Counted from the first letter of the stretch, positions 18,033 to 28,148 are shown. The stretch is DNA of 64,000 bases from Phocaeicola oris (GCF_021295095.1 NZ_JAJLQX010000006.1:1-64000); one strand, 5' to 3'. Made by a program: numbers and translations. The notes: generated by a model from the sequence alone, not told the origin.

Positions 18033-18158
18033 ATGAAACACAACGTGATCTATGAAGCACCTCGGGCGCAAGTATTGGAATTGGAACTTCAAAGTTCCGT
18101 GCTGGAAGCCAGTACCGGCGCAGGATTCGGCACTCCGGGTTTGGAAGAAGACGACTGA
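18033..18158 (+). CDS. 41-residue Bacteroidales short peptide
   Basis: The peptide begins MKHNVIYEAPRAQVLELEL and ends GAGFGTPGLEEDD. This pattern (basic N-terminus, Y-x-x-P, an alternating hydrophobic/acidic V-L-E-L-E-L stretch, then a small-residue and acidic tail) resembles short proteins I recall next to fimbrial and surface-lipoprotein genes in Bacteroides and Prevotella. It has no signal peptide. A promoter box lies just upstream and the lipoprotein gene begins 67 nt downstream with no terminator between, so they are probably co-transcribed. Function unknown. Confidence 0.7.
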   Translation: MKHNVIYEAPRAQVLELELQSSVLEASTGAGFGTPGLEEDD

Positions 18159-18225
18159 TATCCTCCCTCATCCGCATACGCCGGACAAAGAAACTTAAAT
18201 GACAAAACCAATTAACAAAACAAAC

Positions 18226-20052
18226 ATGAGAAGAATTTTCAGGACCCTACCAACGGGCATGCTGTTCTTTGCTGCCCTACTGATGTGCGCTGCTTCGTGC
18301 AGCAATCAAGATGATGTATCCATGCCACCTTCGCAATCCGAAGTAAAAGGCATTCCCTACAGTGTGACAGTGACCAAGAATGTCAACGCTCAAACTCGCG
18401 TGACGATAGCCGACGATAAAACTTATCGCTTTGAAGAGGGCGACAGCCTGTATATCTGTGTACCTAACTTTAAAAAGCCCAAACTATGGGGCACACTGAC
18501 CGTGAGCAAATTAACGAATGGCGGTACCACTGCCACTTTCTCGGGCGAGTTAAAACCGATAAGCGCCACGAATCCTTACACACCCAAGCCCGACGACAGG
18601 ATGGAAGCTCGATTGTTAAGCGCAAGCAACAAGGTGATTCAAGTACAAGCCACTCCGGGAAAACTGAAACACGATTATCAACATTGCATAGCCCCCTCCC
18701 TGAAAGAGGCGGTGGAGCAGTACAGCATTTTCACAGCGTTGGATCTCACTACCGGTTCCGGTCTCCCTACTTATGGTTCGAAAAACATCAAACTGTATAA
18801 TCTGAGCATGGCATTCATGCAATTCCATGTGACGTTCAAGGACGGTACGCCTACCGATACTTCACTCGACATTAACATAGATAACCAGATTAATAATTCC
18901 AAACAAGAAATCAAGACCAAGACGCAAAACGACGGCAACGTAGTGGCAGACTTTGTGGCAGCCGCGTTCTTTTCATTCAACCCCAACGCTAAGCTGATTA
19001 TCGGGCCTAAAGGTGGAGAAAGTAAAGAGGTAACGCTCTTCCCCGGAGAGAAATACGGCGTACAATTAGAATCGAACAAGCTCTACACCTATAACATGAC
19101 AGTAGACAATTACGATGATATAAGCTCTTTAGGAACAGCAAACTGCTACATGGTAAACGCTCCCGGCAACTACAAGTTCAATGCCACGATAAAAGGTAAC
19201 GGCGGCATCGACCCGTTGACGGGCACCACTGCCACCCGCATCAAGGGCATAGCGGACGTAAAAGTGCTGTGGGAACTAAAGGAACAAGGGCGTGCCATCA
19301 AGCATAACGGAACGGCTTACGACATCCGTTACGAAAACGGTTATGTATACTTCTCTACCCCCGACACCTTTAAGGAAGGCAATGCCTTGATAGCTGTTAC
19401 CGACGCGGAAGGCAAGATACTCTGGAGCTGGCACATTTGGGCTACCGAGCCGGTAAGCAAGGAGACACACAACGGGCTTGACTTCATGGACCGTAACATC
19501 GGTGCCATGACTCACGAGACGGAGACCTTCTACAAAGGAGGCTTCAGTTACCAGTGGGGACGCAAAGACCCGTTCCCATCGGGCACCCAATATGCTTCTC
19601 CTACAGGGTATGTGTATGTTCCTGCCATAGCAGAGGCATTCAGCCCTTACGATGTAGGAACAGAAGGAATCAGTGTGGCAGAAGTCGCGGCTCGCCCCAC
19701 AGAACTCTTTACTCCTTGGGATAAAAGAATGTGGGCAAAAGAAGACCTTGAGCTCTGGTGCTACGAAGGAAGAAAGACCATTTACGACCCGTCGCCTGCC
19801 GGTTGGAGAATTCCCACCAAAGAAGAGATGGACGACCTTATAGCCGATGGAAAAGATATGCTTTGGGGATCCGGATTCATTGGAACTTACGGCCCTTCGT
19901 TCGGTTACGGTAATGCAGGCAATCCCGGTAAAAGATACTATTGGACAAGTACCGGCACAAGCCGAGGAGCAGTATATTCATTATGTGAAGGTGTTGCTGC
20001 TTCAGATAACCATCAAATGTCCGGCATGCTTATCCGCTGTGTCAGCGAATAA
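18226..20052 (+). CDS. Fimbrillin-like/FISUMP lipoprotein
   Basis: A 608-residue lipoprotein from the ATG at 18226; an in-frame ATG at 18199 would add nine polar residues ahead of the signal. The lipobox is LMCAASC with Cys25. The N-terminal half (about 40-320) resembles the Mfa-like/fimbrillin module (QTRVTIADDKTYRFEEGD). The C-terminal about 250 residues are a FISUMP (Fibrobacter major paralogous) domain: LDFMDRNIGA, YQWGRKDPFP, GWRIPTKEEM, YYWTSTG and the final MLIRCVSE. It is probably surface-exposed; a role in a fimbria or adhesin is inferred. Confidence 0.82.
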   Translation: MRRIFRTLPTGMLFFAALLMCAASCSNQDDVSMPPSQSEVKGIPYSVTVTKNVNAQTRVTIADDKTYRFEEGDSLYICVPNFKKPKLWGTLTVSKLTNGGTTATFSGELKPISATNPYTPKPDDRMEARLLSASNKVIQVQATPGKLKHDYQHCIAPSLKEAVEQYSIFTALDLTTGSGLPTYGSKNIKLYNLSMAFMQFHVTFKDGTPTDTSLDINIDNQINNSKQEIKTKTQNDGNVVADFVAAAFFSFNPNAKLIIGPKGGESKEVTLFPGEKYGVQLESNKLYTYNMTVDNYDDISSLGTANCYMVNAPGNYKFNATIKGNGGIDPLTGTTATRIKGIADVKVLWELKEQGRAIKHNGTAYDIRYENGYVYFSTPDTFKEGNALIAVTDAEGKILWSWHIWATEPVSKETHNGLDFMDRNIGAMTHETETFYKGGFSYQWGRKDPFPSGTQYASPTGYVYVPAIAEAFSPYDVGTEGISVAEVAARPTELFTPWDKRMWAKEDLELWCYEGRKTIYDPSPAGWRIPTKEEMDDLIADGKDMLWGSGFIGTYGPSFGYGNAGNPGKRYYWTSTGTSRGAVYSLCEGVAASDNHQMSGMLIRCVSE

Positions 20053-20110
20053 AAGTCCATAGAATAGTCGTATAGGTATAGCATTATCATCGCACAGTAA
20101 AACAAATGGA

Positions 20111-20140
20111 GGCAGGTATAAGTCCTGCCCCCTTTTTTAT
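20111..20140 (+). terminator. Terminator of the fimbrillin/FISUMP gene
   Basis: GGCAGG (20111-20116) pairs with CCTGCC (20124-20129), followed by C2 and a T6 tract. Confidence 0.85.
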
Positions 20141-20160
20141 TTGCATAGGGAAGCTCCCAT

Positions 20161-20199
20161 AAGAAAACAGGATGTCGCTGAGATTCCGCGACATCCTGT
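20161..20199 (-). terminator. Terminator of the susCD operon
   Basis: Perfect 12-bp arms (20167-20178 with 20188-20199). On the minus strand the hairpin is followed by TTTTCTT. It lies 31 nt after the SusD stop. Confidence 0.85.
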
Positions 20200-20229
20200 A
20201 CAGTTACCTTGGTAAGGAAAAAGTATTGA

Positions 20230-22095
20230 TTACTCCTCCCATCCCGGTGTGGTTTGTTTCAACTCAGGATTAGCATTCAGCTGACGCTGAGGAATCGGGA
20301 AATAAGTCCGTTCCTTTCCATCACCGAACTTAGCGTCATCCTGTTTTGCCCACCATGCCTTACCGAACATTCCCCAGCGGATAAGGTCGGTACGACGGCG
20401 ACGCTCACCAATGAACTCACGTCCCCACTCTTTCAACATCTCTGCGTCGGTCAGTCGTTCCGGATGGTTAGCGTAACTCTTGCTCGACCATACCTCCGGC
20501 GGGAAGTTACGCTCACGCACTGCGTCCAACAACTCGGCAGCCTTCGCGACATTTCCTTCTCGATAATAGCACTCGGCAAGCGAATAATATATCTCCGCCA
20601 AACGGATTTCAGGTGTACTTTGCGAACGGAACTGTCCGGTCACTTCCGGCAGATACGGGAACTTATTGAAACGGATTCCCGAATTCTCCTCTCCCAAGAA
20701 TACGTTCGATCCTCCATCTTCCGGATGATCTTCTCCCTTTCCGGTCACTTCGGGCGCGTTGGTAACGAAGTATCCGCGCTTGTTCACCTCCATAAGCAAC
20801 TCAGCACGCTGAGCCTGATTCATAGCTTTTACAGCAGGATCCTCTGAGAATCGTCCCACCTGATCGACAAATACCAATGGTGATCCGCTCCACTCCTCCT
20901 GTCCGTTAACATTCGTAGCGTTGTTCAAGTCGCTCATGTCGTATGCTATGTATCCGTCGCCCGAACCGTTAACCGACCGCATCAGTCCTTTCAAGAAGAA
21001 GCCATCGTAGCGGAATCCCTTGGAATCGGTTGCATGTACACGGAACGGCTGACGGCGATAGTCTGCCTCATCATAATTCTCGAATGGCGTTCCCAATCCG
21101 CTTTCAAACTCATAGACTACACCCTGAAGGTTACGTGACGGTTGCATAAGAATAGCATTCCATCCTCCACCACTGGCACCGATATACTTATTGGCTGCAT
21201 AGTGTGAAGCATGATCCCACCAAGTGTATTGTTGAAGCTGTCCGTACTGATGTTTAAACTCGAACAAATTCTCGGGAGACTCATAATTGTCCACTCCCGA
21301 AGAGAACGGTCCGCGGTAGTCGGGATCGAGTCTATACGCTCCATACACCCCATTGATAATGTCTTCGCACACTTTCTTACAATCGGCATACTTGCTCTCG
21401 CCAATCCACACATTCGCGTTCAGGTAAAGGCGAACGAGCAATCCGGCCGCAGGTCCCTGCGTCCAACGTGACAGACGCTTCTCTTTCGGCAAGTCGGGAA
21501 TAGCGGCTTTCAATTCCGATTCGATAAACTCAAACAACTGTTTAGCCGTTCCTTGCGGCACCAGTTCTGTTTCTCCTGTCTGCTCTGTAGCGATAGGCAC
21601 GTTACGGAAATCGTTGAGCAGGAACATATAATACCAAGCACGCAACACACGCAGTTCTGCCTTATAACCCTTTTCCTGTGCTTCCGACACTCCGATGGAA
21701 CGAAAATCTACCGTATTGAAATCACGCAATACGACATTAGCTTGCGATATTCCCTGAAAAGCACCTGTCCATGCGCCATTTATATCACCCTGAATATAAT
21801 TCCAAGTATGACGATGCAAACGGTCCCACTGTCCGTCATCGTATCCGTGACGTCCCTTTTGAGTCCACACGAACTGGTCGGCAGTCAATTCCTCCAGCAA
21901 CATGATAGATCCTCTCCACGTTACATTATCGCCATGTTCGTGCGCACGTAACACAGCAGCTTCAACCGACTGCTGGTCAGTATAGTAATTATTCTTTGCC
22001 AACTGCGAATACAGCGTTTCATCAAGATTCGTACACGATGGCATTGCCAAGGCCACACCCAATATGGCACATAGCATTATTTTTATCTTTTTCAT
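20230..22095 (-). CDS. SusD/RagB family nutrient-binding lipoprotein
   Basis: Surface lipoprotein that binds glycan or peptide and caps its SusC porin, 621 residues. Signal KIKIMLCAILGVALAMPSC, lipid on Cys21, followed by the usual NLDETLYSQ. TPR-like helices carry RVLRAWYYMFLLNDFRNVP, a hallmark of the family; the C-terminal EIRLAEIYYSLAECYYREG and GERRRRTDLIRWGMF are also diagnostic. It follows the susC-like gene by 12 nt and ends at a strong hairpin. No sulfatase, glycoside hydrolase or HTCS regulator is adjacent, so the ligand cannot be inferred. Confidence 0.95.
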   Translation of the reverse strand: MKKIKIMLCAILGVALAMPSCTNLDETLYSQLAKNNYYTDQQSVEAAVLRAHEHGDNVTWRGSIMLLEELTADQFVWTQKGRHGYDDGQWDRLHRHTWNYIQGDINGAWTGAFQGISQANVVLRDFNTVDFRSIGVSEAQEKGYKAELRVLRAWYYMFLLNDFRNVPIATEQTGETELVPQGTAKQLFEFIESELKAAIPDLPKEKRLSRWTQGPAAGLLVRLYLNANVWIGESKYADCKKVCEDIINGVYGAYRLDPDYRGPFSSGVDNYESPENLFEFKHQYGQLQQYTWWDHASHYAANKYIGASGGGWNAILMQPSRNLQGVVYEFESGLGTPFENYDEADYRRQPFRVHATDSKGFRYDGFFLKGLMRSVNGSGDGYIAYDMSDLNNATNVNGQEEWSGSPLVFVDQVGRFSEDPAVKAMNQAQRAELLMEVNKRGYFVTNAPEVTGKGEDHPEDGGSNVFLGEENSGIRFNKFPYLPEVTGQFRSQSTPEIRLAEIYYSLAECYYREGNVAKAAELLDAVRERNFPPEVWSSKSYANHPERLTDAEMLKEWGREFIGERRRRTDLIRWGMFGKAWWAKQDDAKFGDGKERTYFPIPQRQLNANPELKQTTPGWEE

Positions 22096-22107
22096 ACGTC
22101 GTCTGAT

Positions 22108-25100
22108 TTAATAAGTAATTTGTACACCGAATGTTAGATTTCTTGCTGACGGATAAACTTCCATGCCTCCAATACCCGGCCATATTCCGTTGGTGTTTAC
22201 ATTGGTAACATCCAGTCCGGTATAACTTGTCAAAGTAAATACATTCTTCATAGATGCATACAGTCTCATGTTGGATATCCATTTAGTTTTAAGATTTGGA
22301 TTCCATCCTAATGTAATATTCTCCAAACGGAGATAATTACCATTCTGCAAGAAGCCATCGTAATCGCAAATCACCTTCGCTCCTTTAATATGGTTGTTCT
22401 TCCCGTAAGTCGATGATAATTTATTATCGCCTGAGATAACCTGCAATCCGTAGTACATCTCATACTGATTCATGATTTTATAGTCAAAACGTCCGTGGAA
22501 GAAGAGCGAAAGATCGAAATTTTTATAGGTAAAGGTATTCCCCCATGAGAGTTCCCACTTAGGAACACCCGAAGCCTTGAGATAAACCTTATCGTTCTCA
22601 TTGATATCGGATCCAAGTTTCTTCTGTCCGTTTACTTTTCCACCTTCCCATACCTGAATGTTTCCGTTCTCGTCGACACCGGCATAGCGAGCCATATAGA
22701 ATACACCTATTTCCTTTCCATCCTCAAGACGTTGAGCCGAACCCGGATTACCCGGTGAAGGGAAACCGTCGCCTTCAATATACGACAACTTATACTTATC
22801 GTTAGAGAATGATTTCAACTTAGTCTTCATATAAGAAAGAACCACATTGGTAGAATAAGAGAATTTCTCTGTTTTTACAGCGTCCCAATTGAGCAAAAGC
22901 TCAAATCCTTTAGATTCTGTGGTTCCTACGTTGGTAGTAATGGATGAATGCAGGTATGGAGGCAATGGAACAGCGTAATCGCTGATAAGGTCGCGACCTT
23001 CACGGATAAAGAAATCGAGATTTCCCGACAAACGCGAGTTGAACAGAGTGAAATCGAGACCTAAGTTATATGAATACTGTTTCTCCCATTTCAAATCCGT
23101 ATTCGGATTGTTGCCCGGACCATAACCCTTAATGTATTTTCCATACGTATCGCTCCAGTACATTCCGTAACCCGTATATTTAGCCAGAGAGATATAGCGG
23201 TTGAATCCGGAACGTCCGGTTACACCATACGACGCACGAATTTTCAAATCGTTGACCACCTTGCTATCCTCGAACGCAGAAAGGCGCGACAGACGGAAAG
23301 CAGCAGAAGCAGCAGGGAAGAGTCCCCATTTGTTCTTGTCACCGAATTTTGAATTACCTTCATAACGCATTGATCCGGTAAACAGAATCAGGTCGTCATA
23401 GTTATAATTCAAACGGCCAAGAAAAGCAATCGTCTTCTCTTGAGTTTTTTCCGAACTCATTCCGTTTCTTCCCTGTACCTTCATATAATCGCCCGCGTCC
23501 AAATTATTAGTTTCAAACACATCGGTAGGAAAGTTTCTGTTCTCTGCGCCAAACTGCTCATAATTGAACTCTTGGTATGAATAACCCGCCATAAGTTTGA
23601 AATCATGCTTATCGAGTTTGAGGTTATAATTTCCTGTCCATTCCAATGTCCAATCGGTATTGTCATACTGGTTGATAATAGCACGTCCGTTATATTTGTT
23701 GACAATACAGTCGCGTGAGTATTTGTTATAATATTCTTTCTTCTTCTGCCCGTGGAACTGACGTCCTAACTTAATCTCGGTATTCAAATTATCAAGGATA
23801 TTCAACTTGACATTCAAGTCGATGGTAGCATATTCGTGACGACTTGACTGCTTACGATTCTTCAAGTTGGTAACCGGATTAAAGTTGTAATGATCATATC
23901 CCATCTCTTCCGAATCGACAGCATAAGTCGGGTTCTGTTGAATAGCCATCTGGAACGAACGGTAATCCGGGGTTCTCATTGGTATCGGCTATACGATAAT
24001 TAATATTACCACCTATCTCAAGAAGTCCTTCAAGAGTGGTATGCTTAAAGTTGGCACGTAATCCGTATTCCTCTCTATCGGCAACGATATCCATGGATTT
24101 CTTATTCCTGTAGTTGGCAGAAACACGAAAGACAGAATGCTCACTACCACCAGAAATAGAGACATTATGGTTCTGTCCGAAGTTATCCTTATTGAGTAAC
24201 GCGTCATACCAATCGGTATCGGATCCATGATCGACGGCACCATTCACTTTGGCCATATAATCTTTCGCTCCAAGGATGTCTGGACGTCCGGCAATGAAAT
24301 CGTGCTCCACATAACTGTCGTAAGTAATTGTCGCTTTTCCTGCCTTTCCCGATTTGGTAGTAACCAAAATGACACCATTGGCACCACGTGATCCGTAAAT
24401 AGCGGCAGCCGAACCATCTTTCAACACTGTGATTGATTCAATATCTTGCTGAGCAAGGTTCTTAAGATCACCTCCCGGCATTCCATCAATGACTACCAAC
24501 GGAGTATTTCCAGCGTTCAATGATCCTGCGCCACGTACCTGTATGCTGGAGCTGGAGTTAGGGTCGGCTGCAGCTGTACTGCTCACAGAAACACCGGCCA
24601 CCTTTCCGTCAATCATCTGCATGGCATCATTAGATGCTCCCTGAATGAAATCTTTACTCTTCACGCTGACAACAGCAGTGGTCAAATCTTTCTTAACAGA
24701 GGTTCCGTATCCGACAACAACAACTTCTTGAAGTGCTTCGGTATCTTCTTCCAAGGTAATATTTACTGTAGATTTCCCTGCAACAGAAACACTTTGTGAT
24801 TTATAACCGATGTAAGACACTTCGAGTACGGCATTGGGAGCTACACTCAGGCTGAAGTTTCCATCCAAATCGGTAATGGCTCCGTTTGTTGTTCCTTTCT
24901 CCACAACATTTGCTCCGATAACAGGATCGCCTCTGCCATCAAGCACTTTTCCGGACACGGCGCGTTTATCTTGCTGAATACCGTAATTCTGTCCGTTCAT
25001 GTTGGCATTCAACGCATACGACGGTACACTGCAAAACGCCCATATTATGATACCAATAACAAAAATGGGGATGTTGTAAAACGATTTCTTTATGGAATGA

Positions 25101-25138
25101 ATCGTTCCAACATGTGGGGTTAAAATAAGTTTAAACAT
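22108..25138 (-). pseudogene. SusC/RagA TonB-dependent transporter, frameshifted
   Basis: Two overlapping frames form one transporter. 25138 down to 23894 encodes the N-terminal region, a carboxypeptidase-regulatory-like domain (VSGKVLDGRGDPVIGANV), the TonB box LQEVVVVGYGT and the plug (NGVILVTTKSGK). 23979 down to 22108 encodes the barrel to the usual C-terminus ARNLTFGVQITY. The frames join at GGGG (plus strand 23969-23972): removing one base restores NENPDYRSFQ and a single frame of about 1009 residues, normal for SusC. All else looks intact. It is either a recent inactivating mutation or a sequencing error; a four-base run is short for phase variation. Confidence 0.88.
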
Positions 25139-25335
25139 AACATGTTCTTTTAAGTTTTAAATTTAAAATAGTTGTATTGAAAATACTCGGACTATCCAGC
25201 TATCCATAGTAGATAATCCGCTTCTTTTTATGGGGGTCTGGCATATAACATAGTTTTAATTATTAAATTAAACAATAAGAAAAGTCGCTAATAATAAAGG
25301 CAATTACAAGCAATTTCCGCTATGTGTGCCGATAA
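25139..25335 (-). other. Long leader of the susC-like gene
   Basis: About 195 nt separate the promoter box (25336-25343) from the susC-like start. The stretch is AT-rich, with one imperfect hairpin (25189-25196 with 25212-25219). No gene is visible. A long leader allows post-transcriptional control, as seen for some Bacteroides PULs, but nothing here proves it. Confidence 0.35.
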
Positions 25336-25343
25336 CAAAGCTA
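25336..25343 (-). promoter_or_regulatory. Promoter -7 box of the susCD pair
   Basis: TAGCTTTG on the minus strand. Upstream of it (25344-25670) I see only AT-rich sequence with a 7-bp hairpin (25523-25529 with 25539-25545). Confidence 0.45.
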
Positions 25344-25673
25344 CAAAAAATATCTTTACGATAAGTCAATTCCGTAAAGATTTTGAAACAATGAAAACAA
25401 AATACATGTTAAAACATCGCAAATAGAATTTACATTCGATATTTATTCATTGACAGAACACTACTTACAACCAAATACTCATATTATTTTATCGTATCTT
25501 TTTTGATTAAAAATCTATTCTATGATGATTTTTCATGGATCATCAGATTTTATAAACGAAGGAAAGAAAGGGCATGTCGGACCTAATAGAAACGTGATTA
25601 CAGTATAATTTAAATGACGTTTTTATTTCTTCGTCAAGTGAATTTAATTTATCGTCAAGAAGATTGAAAAAAG

Positions 25674-25795
25674 TGACGCGGATGAGTTCTCTAACTCATA
25701 CGGATGAACCAAACAACTCATGCGGATGAACCGGACAACTCATCCGCATAAAATGAAGAAGTCATACGTATCACTTTTGCAACTCATACGGATGA
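25674..25795. repeat. 22-bp dyad array, 6 cores
   Basis: Cores start at 25674, 25696, 25718, 25740, 25762 and 25784: TGACGCGGATGA, TCATACGGATGA, TCATGCGGATGA, TCATCCGCATAA, TCATACGTATCA, TCATACGGATGA. Linkers are of the type ACCGGACAAC. The array opens with AAAAGTGA, the mirror of the ATCACTTTT that follows its fifth core. It lies between the terminator of the cstA operon and the susC promoter. Confidence 0.9.
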
Positions 25796-25914
25796 CTCTA
25801 TAAAGACTTTTGATGACTACGGGAACTTAACCGTATTTCATTACACATTCGTAAGCAGCGGAACAATAACCGGTTATGATTAGTCAACAGAAAAGCCCGA
25901 TATCCATCGGAAAC

Positions 25915-25948
25915 AAAAAAGAAAAGAGCTCGTCATCGCGACGAACTC
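25915..25948 (-). terminator. Terminator of the cstA operon
   Basis: Arms 25926-25934 and 25940-25948 with one mismatch; on the minus strand it is followed by a TTTTCTTTTTT tract. Confidence 0.85.
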
Positions 25949-25999
25949 CTCTCCCAACAATATTTAAAAAAACATTATACTGACGTTATATTTGTCATA

Positions 26000-26497
26000 C
26001 TACTTGAAATAGAAACCAAAGCCAATCTTAAAACCGAACTTGCTCCAGTCGGAGAAGTCGGTGGTAGCCAAATCATAATACAAAGCAGGCTCAATAGTCA
26101 GATTCCTCCCAAGGAAGAAAGTGTAACCGGCTTCGGGCGCAATGAAGAATAAAGTCTTATTCTTTACAATGTCACCCGAAAGATATTTAAGTTTCACTCC
26201 GAGTGCACCATAAAAGCCACTCTCCTCCAAGTAATAACGAAGTTGGGCCAATGCGCCGGTCTCATCAATTCCATATTTACGATAGTCCCCTTTCACTCCT
26301 ACCATCAGGGCCAAATCATCCGAAAGAAATGTTCCACCCATGGCTTCCAAACCTAACCGAGTTCCTTCGTTCTTACTATGCGACAAGTTCAGACCGGTGA
26401 CAGAGGCATTGAAATACCACGTATCTTTCTCAAACTGCGCATGAGCACTGATAACCATCATGATTGTCAGCATCAACAAAAATATTTTCTTCTTCAT
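26000..26497 (-). CDS. Small outer-membrane beta-barrel protein
   Basis: A 165-residue barrel protein with signal peptide MKKKIFLLMLTIMMVISAHAQ. Successive amphipathic strands (WYFNASVTGLNLSH, LALMVGVKGDYRKYG, FYGALGVKLKYLSG, LTIEPALYYDLAT, FGFKIGFGFYFK) suggest an eight-stranded OmpA/OmpW-size barrel. The open frame extends to 26530 and overlaps the cstA stop, but the ATG at 26497 begins the signal peptide and is preferred. It lies 29 nt after cstA and shares its transcript and terminator; it may be the outer-membrane partner of the same uptake process, which is inference. Confidence 0.82.
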   Translation of the reverse strand: MKKKIFLLMLTIMMVISAHAQFEKDTWYFNASVTGLNLSHSKNEGTRLGLEAMGGTFLSDDLALMVGVKGDYRKYGIDETGALAQLRYYLEESGFYGALGVKLKYLSGDIVKNKTLFFIAPEAGYTFFLGRNLTIEPALYYDLATTDFSDWSKFGFKIGFGFYFK

Positions 26498-26526
26498 AAT
26501 TCTTTTTTTATATGAATATAATTTAC

Positions 26527-28053
26527 TCATCTCACTCCATCCATTTTCACTTCTTTACGATACCATCTGAAGAACCATACCCCTGCGATGACCAAGCAAA
26601 CGGCACCGAGAGCATATCCGATAGTTCCTAATCCCATAGCCTGATTCGACACGAAGATGAACGTAGTACAAACCGTCGTCATAAATAGAGCCGGAATCAA
26701 GGTGATGATAAACGTTTTCTTCTGCCGCGTCAAGTACACCGTAACAGCCCACAACGCAAAGACCGCCAACGTTTGATTAGCCCATCCGAAGTACTGCCAG
26801 ATGACATTAAATCCATTAGGATTGGACATTTGCCAAGCTAACAGAGCTATAGCGCCAAGGAACATCGGTATGCAAATATACAAACGTTTTGGAATACTTC
26901 GCTGTTCCAAGTGAAGAAATTCCGCGACAATCAGTCGGGCACTGCGGAAAGCTGTATCGCCACTGGTGATAGGCGCGGCCACTACTCCTAACACCGCCAA
27001 AATACCTCCGATAATACCCAGCCAGTTTTCACATACCAATTTGACAACAGCAGGCGCGCTAAACGACTGTATCAAAGTCTTCGGGTTCTCGGCATCGAGC
27101 TGGTTTATAAAAGCCTGAACGCTCTGGGCATCGACCACTTCACGCCAACCTCCGTAATAAAAGAAATACATGGAAACGCTCGCCCAAATCAGAGCAACAA
27201 TTCCCTCGGCAATCATCGCTCCGTAGAAAATATGACGACCGTAACGCTCATTCTTCAAACAACGTGCCATCAACGGGCTCTGTGTAGCATGGAACCCGCT
27301 GATAGCTCCACATGCTATGGTGATAAACATACACGGAAAAACAGGGTTGACATGCTTAAACGTGCCCTCGCCAAGCATATCGGCAGGATTATTCAAGTTC
27401 ATGGTTGCCGGGCTCTGCCAAAGCTCAGGAATAGTCGGCCACTTAATAAACAAGCCAATCATAAGAGCCATAGCCATAAACAGCAAAGCGAATGCAAACA
27501 AAGGATAAATCTTACCAATAATCTTATCAATAGGAAGAGTCGTTGCAATGATATAATAAATGAAAATCAATATAATCCAGAGCATCTCTGTTCCACCGAA
27601 ATCCTTTAAAATAATAGCCGGACTATATACAAAGACAACTCCCACCATCATAAGCAGCAACACGGAAAATACCAACATCACTTTCTTTGTGGTACCTCCT
27701 AAGTAATCTCCCACCAATTCGGGAAGACCTGCTCCGTTATGACGGACGGAAAGCATACCGATAAAATAATCGTGTACGGAACCTGCAAAAACACATCCTA
27801 ATACAATCCATAAATAGGCATACGGCCCATACCAAGCTCCCATAATGGCTCCGAAAATAGGTCCTGTGCCTGCGATGTTAAGAAACTGAATCATGAAAAT
27901 CTTCCAGTTAGGAAGAACAATGTAATCTACTCCGTCAGCTTTAGCCACTGCCGGTGTAATACGATCGTCCGGTTTAAAGACATGCTCTACAAATTTTCCA
28001 TAAAGGATATATCCTAAGATCAGTGCAATCAAAGCCAAAATAAAACTAATCAT
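26527..28053 (-). CDS. cstA: Carbon starvation protein A (pyruvate/peptide transporter)
   Basis: A 508-residue polytopic inner-membrane protein of the CstA family, known from E. coli and relatives as a pyruvate or peptide transporter induced at carbon limitation. Family signatures: LPNWKIFMIQFLNIAGTGPI, GAIMGAWYGPYAY, GSVHDYFIGMLSVRHNGAGLPEL and the later ISGFHATQSPLMARCL. About 12-14 hydrophobic segments are visible. It is shorter than E. coli CstA (about 700) but typical for Bacteroidales. The promoter box is at 28093-28100. First gene of an operon with the barrel gene. Confidence 0.93.
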   Translation of the reverse strand: MISFILALIALILGYILYGKFVEHVFKPDDRITPAVAKADGVDYIVLPNWKIFMIQFLNIAGTGPIFGAIMGAWYGPYAYLWIVLGCVFAGSVHDYFIGMLSVRHNGAGLPELVGDYLGGTTKKVMLVFSVLLLMMVGVVFVYSPAIILKDFGGTEMLWIILIFIYYIIATTLPIDKIIGKIYPLFAFALLFMAMALMIGLFIKWPTIPELWQSPATMNLNNPADMLGEGTFKHVNPVFPCMFITIACGAISGFHATQSPLMARCLKNERYGRHIFYGAMIAEGIVALIWASVSMYFFYYGGWREVVDAQSVQAFINQLDAENPKTLIQSFSAPAVVKLVCENWLGIIGGILAVLGVVAAPITSGDTAFRSARLIVAEFLHLEQRSIPKRLYICIPMFLGAIALLAWQMSNPNGFNVIWQYFGWANQTLAVFALWAVTVYLTRQKKTFIITLIPALFMTTVCTTFIFVSNQAMGLGTIGYALGAVCLVIAGVWFFRWYRKEVKMDGVR

Positions 28054-28092
28054 CTTTCTCGCTTATCTATTGATTTGTCTCTTTTAACGTGA

Positions 28093-28100
28093 CAAAAGTA
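28093..28100 (-). promoter_or_regulatory. Promoter -7 box of cstA
   Basis: TACTTTTG on the minus strand, 40 nt from the start; back to back with the GH10-like gene promoter. Confidence 0.5.
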
Positions 28101-28121
28101 ACAAATTATATGATAAGTTTT

Positions 28122-28129
28122 TATCTTTG
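28122..28129 (+). promoter_or_regulatory. Promoter -7 box of the GH10-like gene
   Basis: TATCTTTG, 20 nt before the ATG at 28149. It rules out the longer frame starting at 28089. Confidence 0.55.
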
Positions 28130-28148
28130 CAACCAAAATATAACAGAA

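Noticed and set aside
23894-23979. Programmed ribosomal frameshift in the susC-like gene
   Set aside because: No slippery heptamer or downstream pseudoknot is seen and no SusC family member is known to use one; a mutation or read error is simpler.
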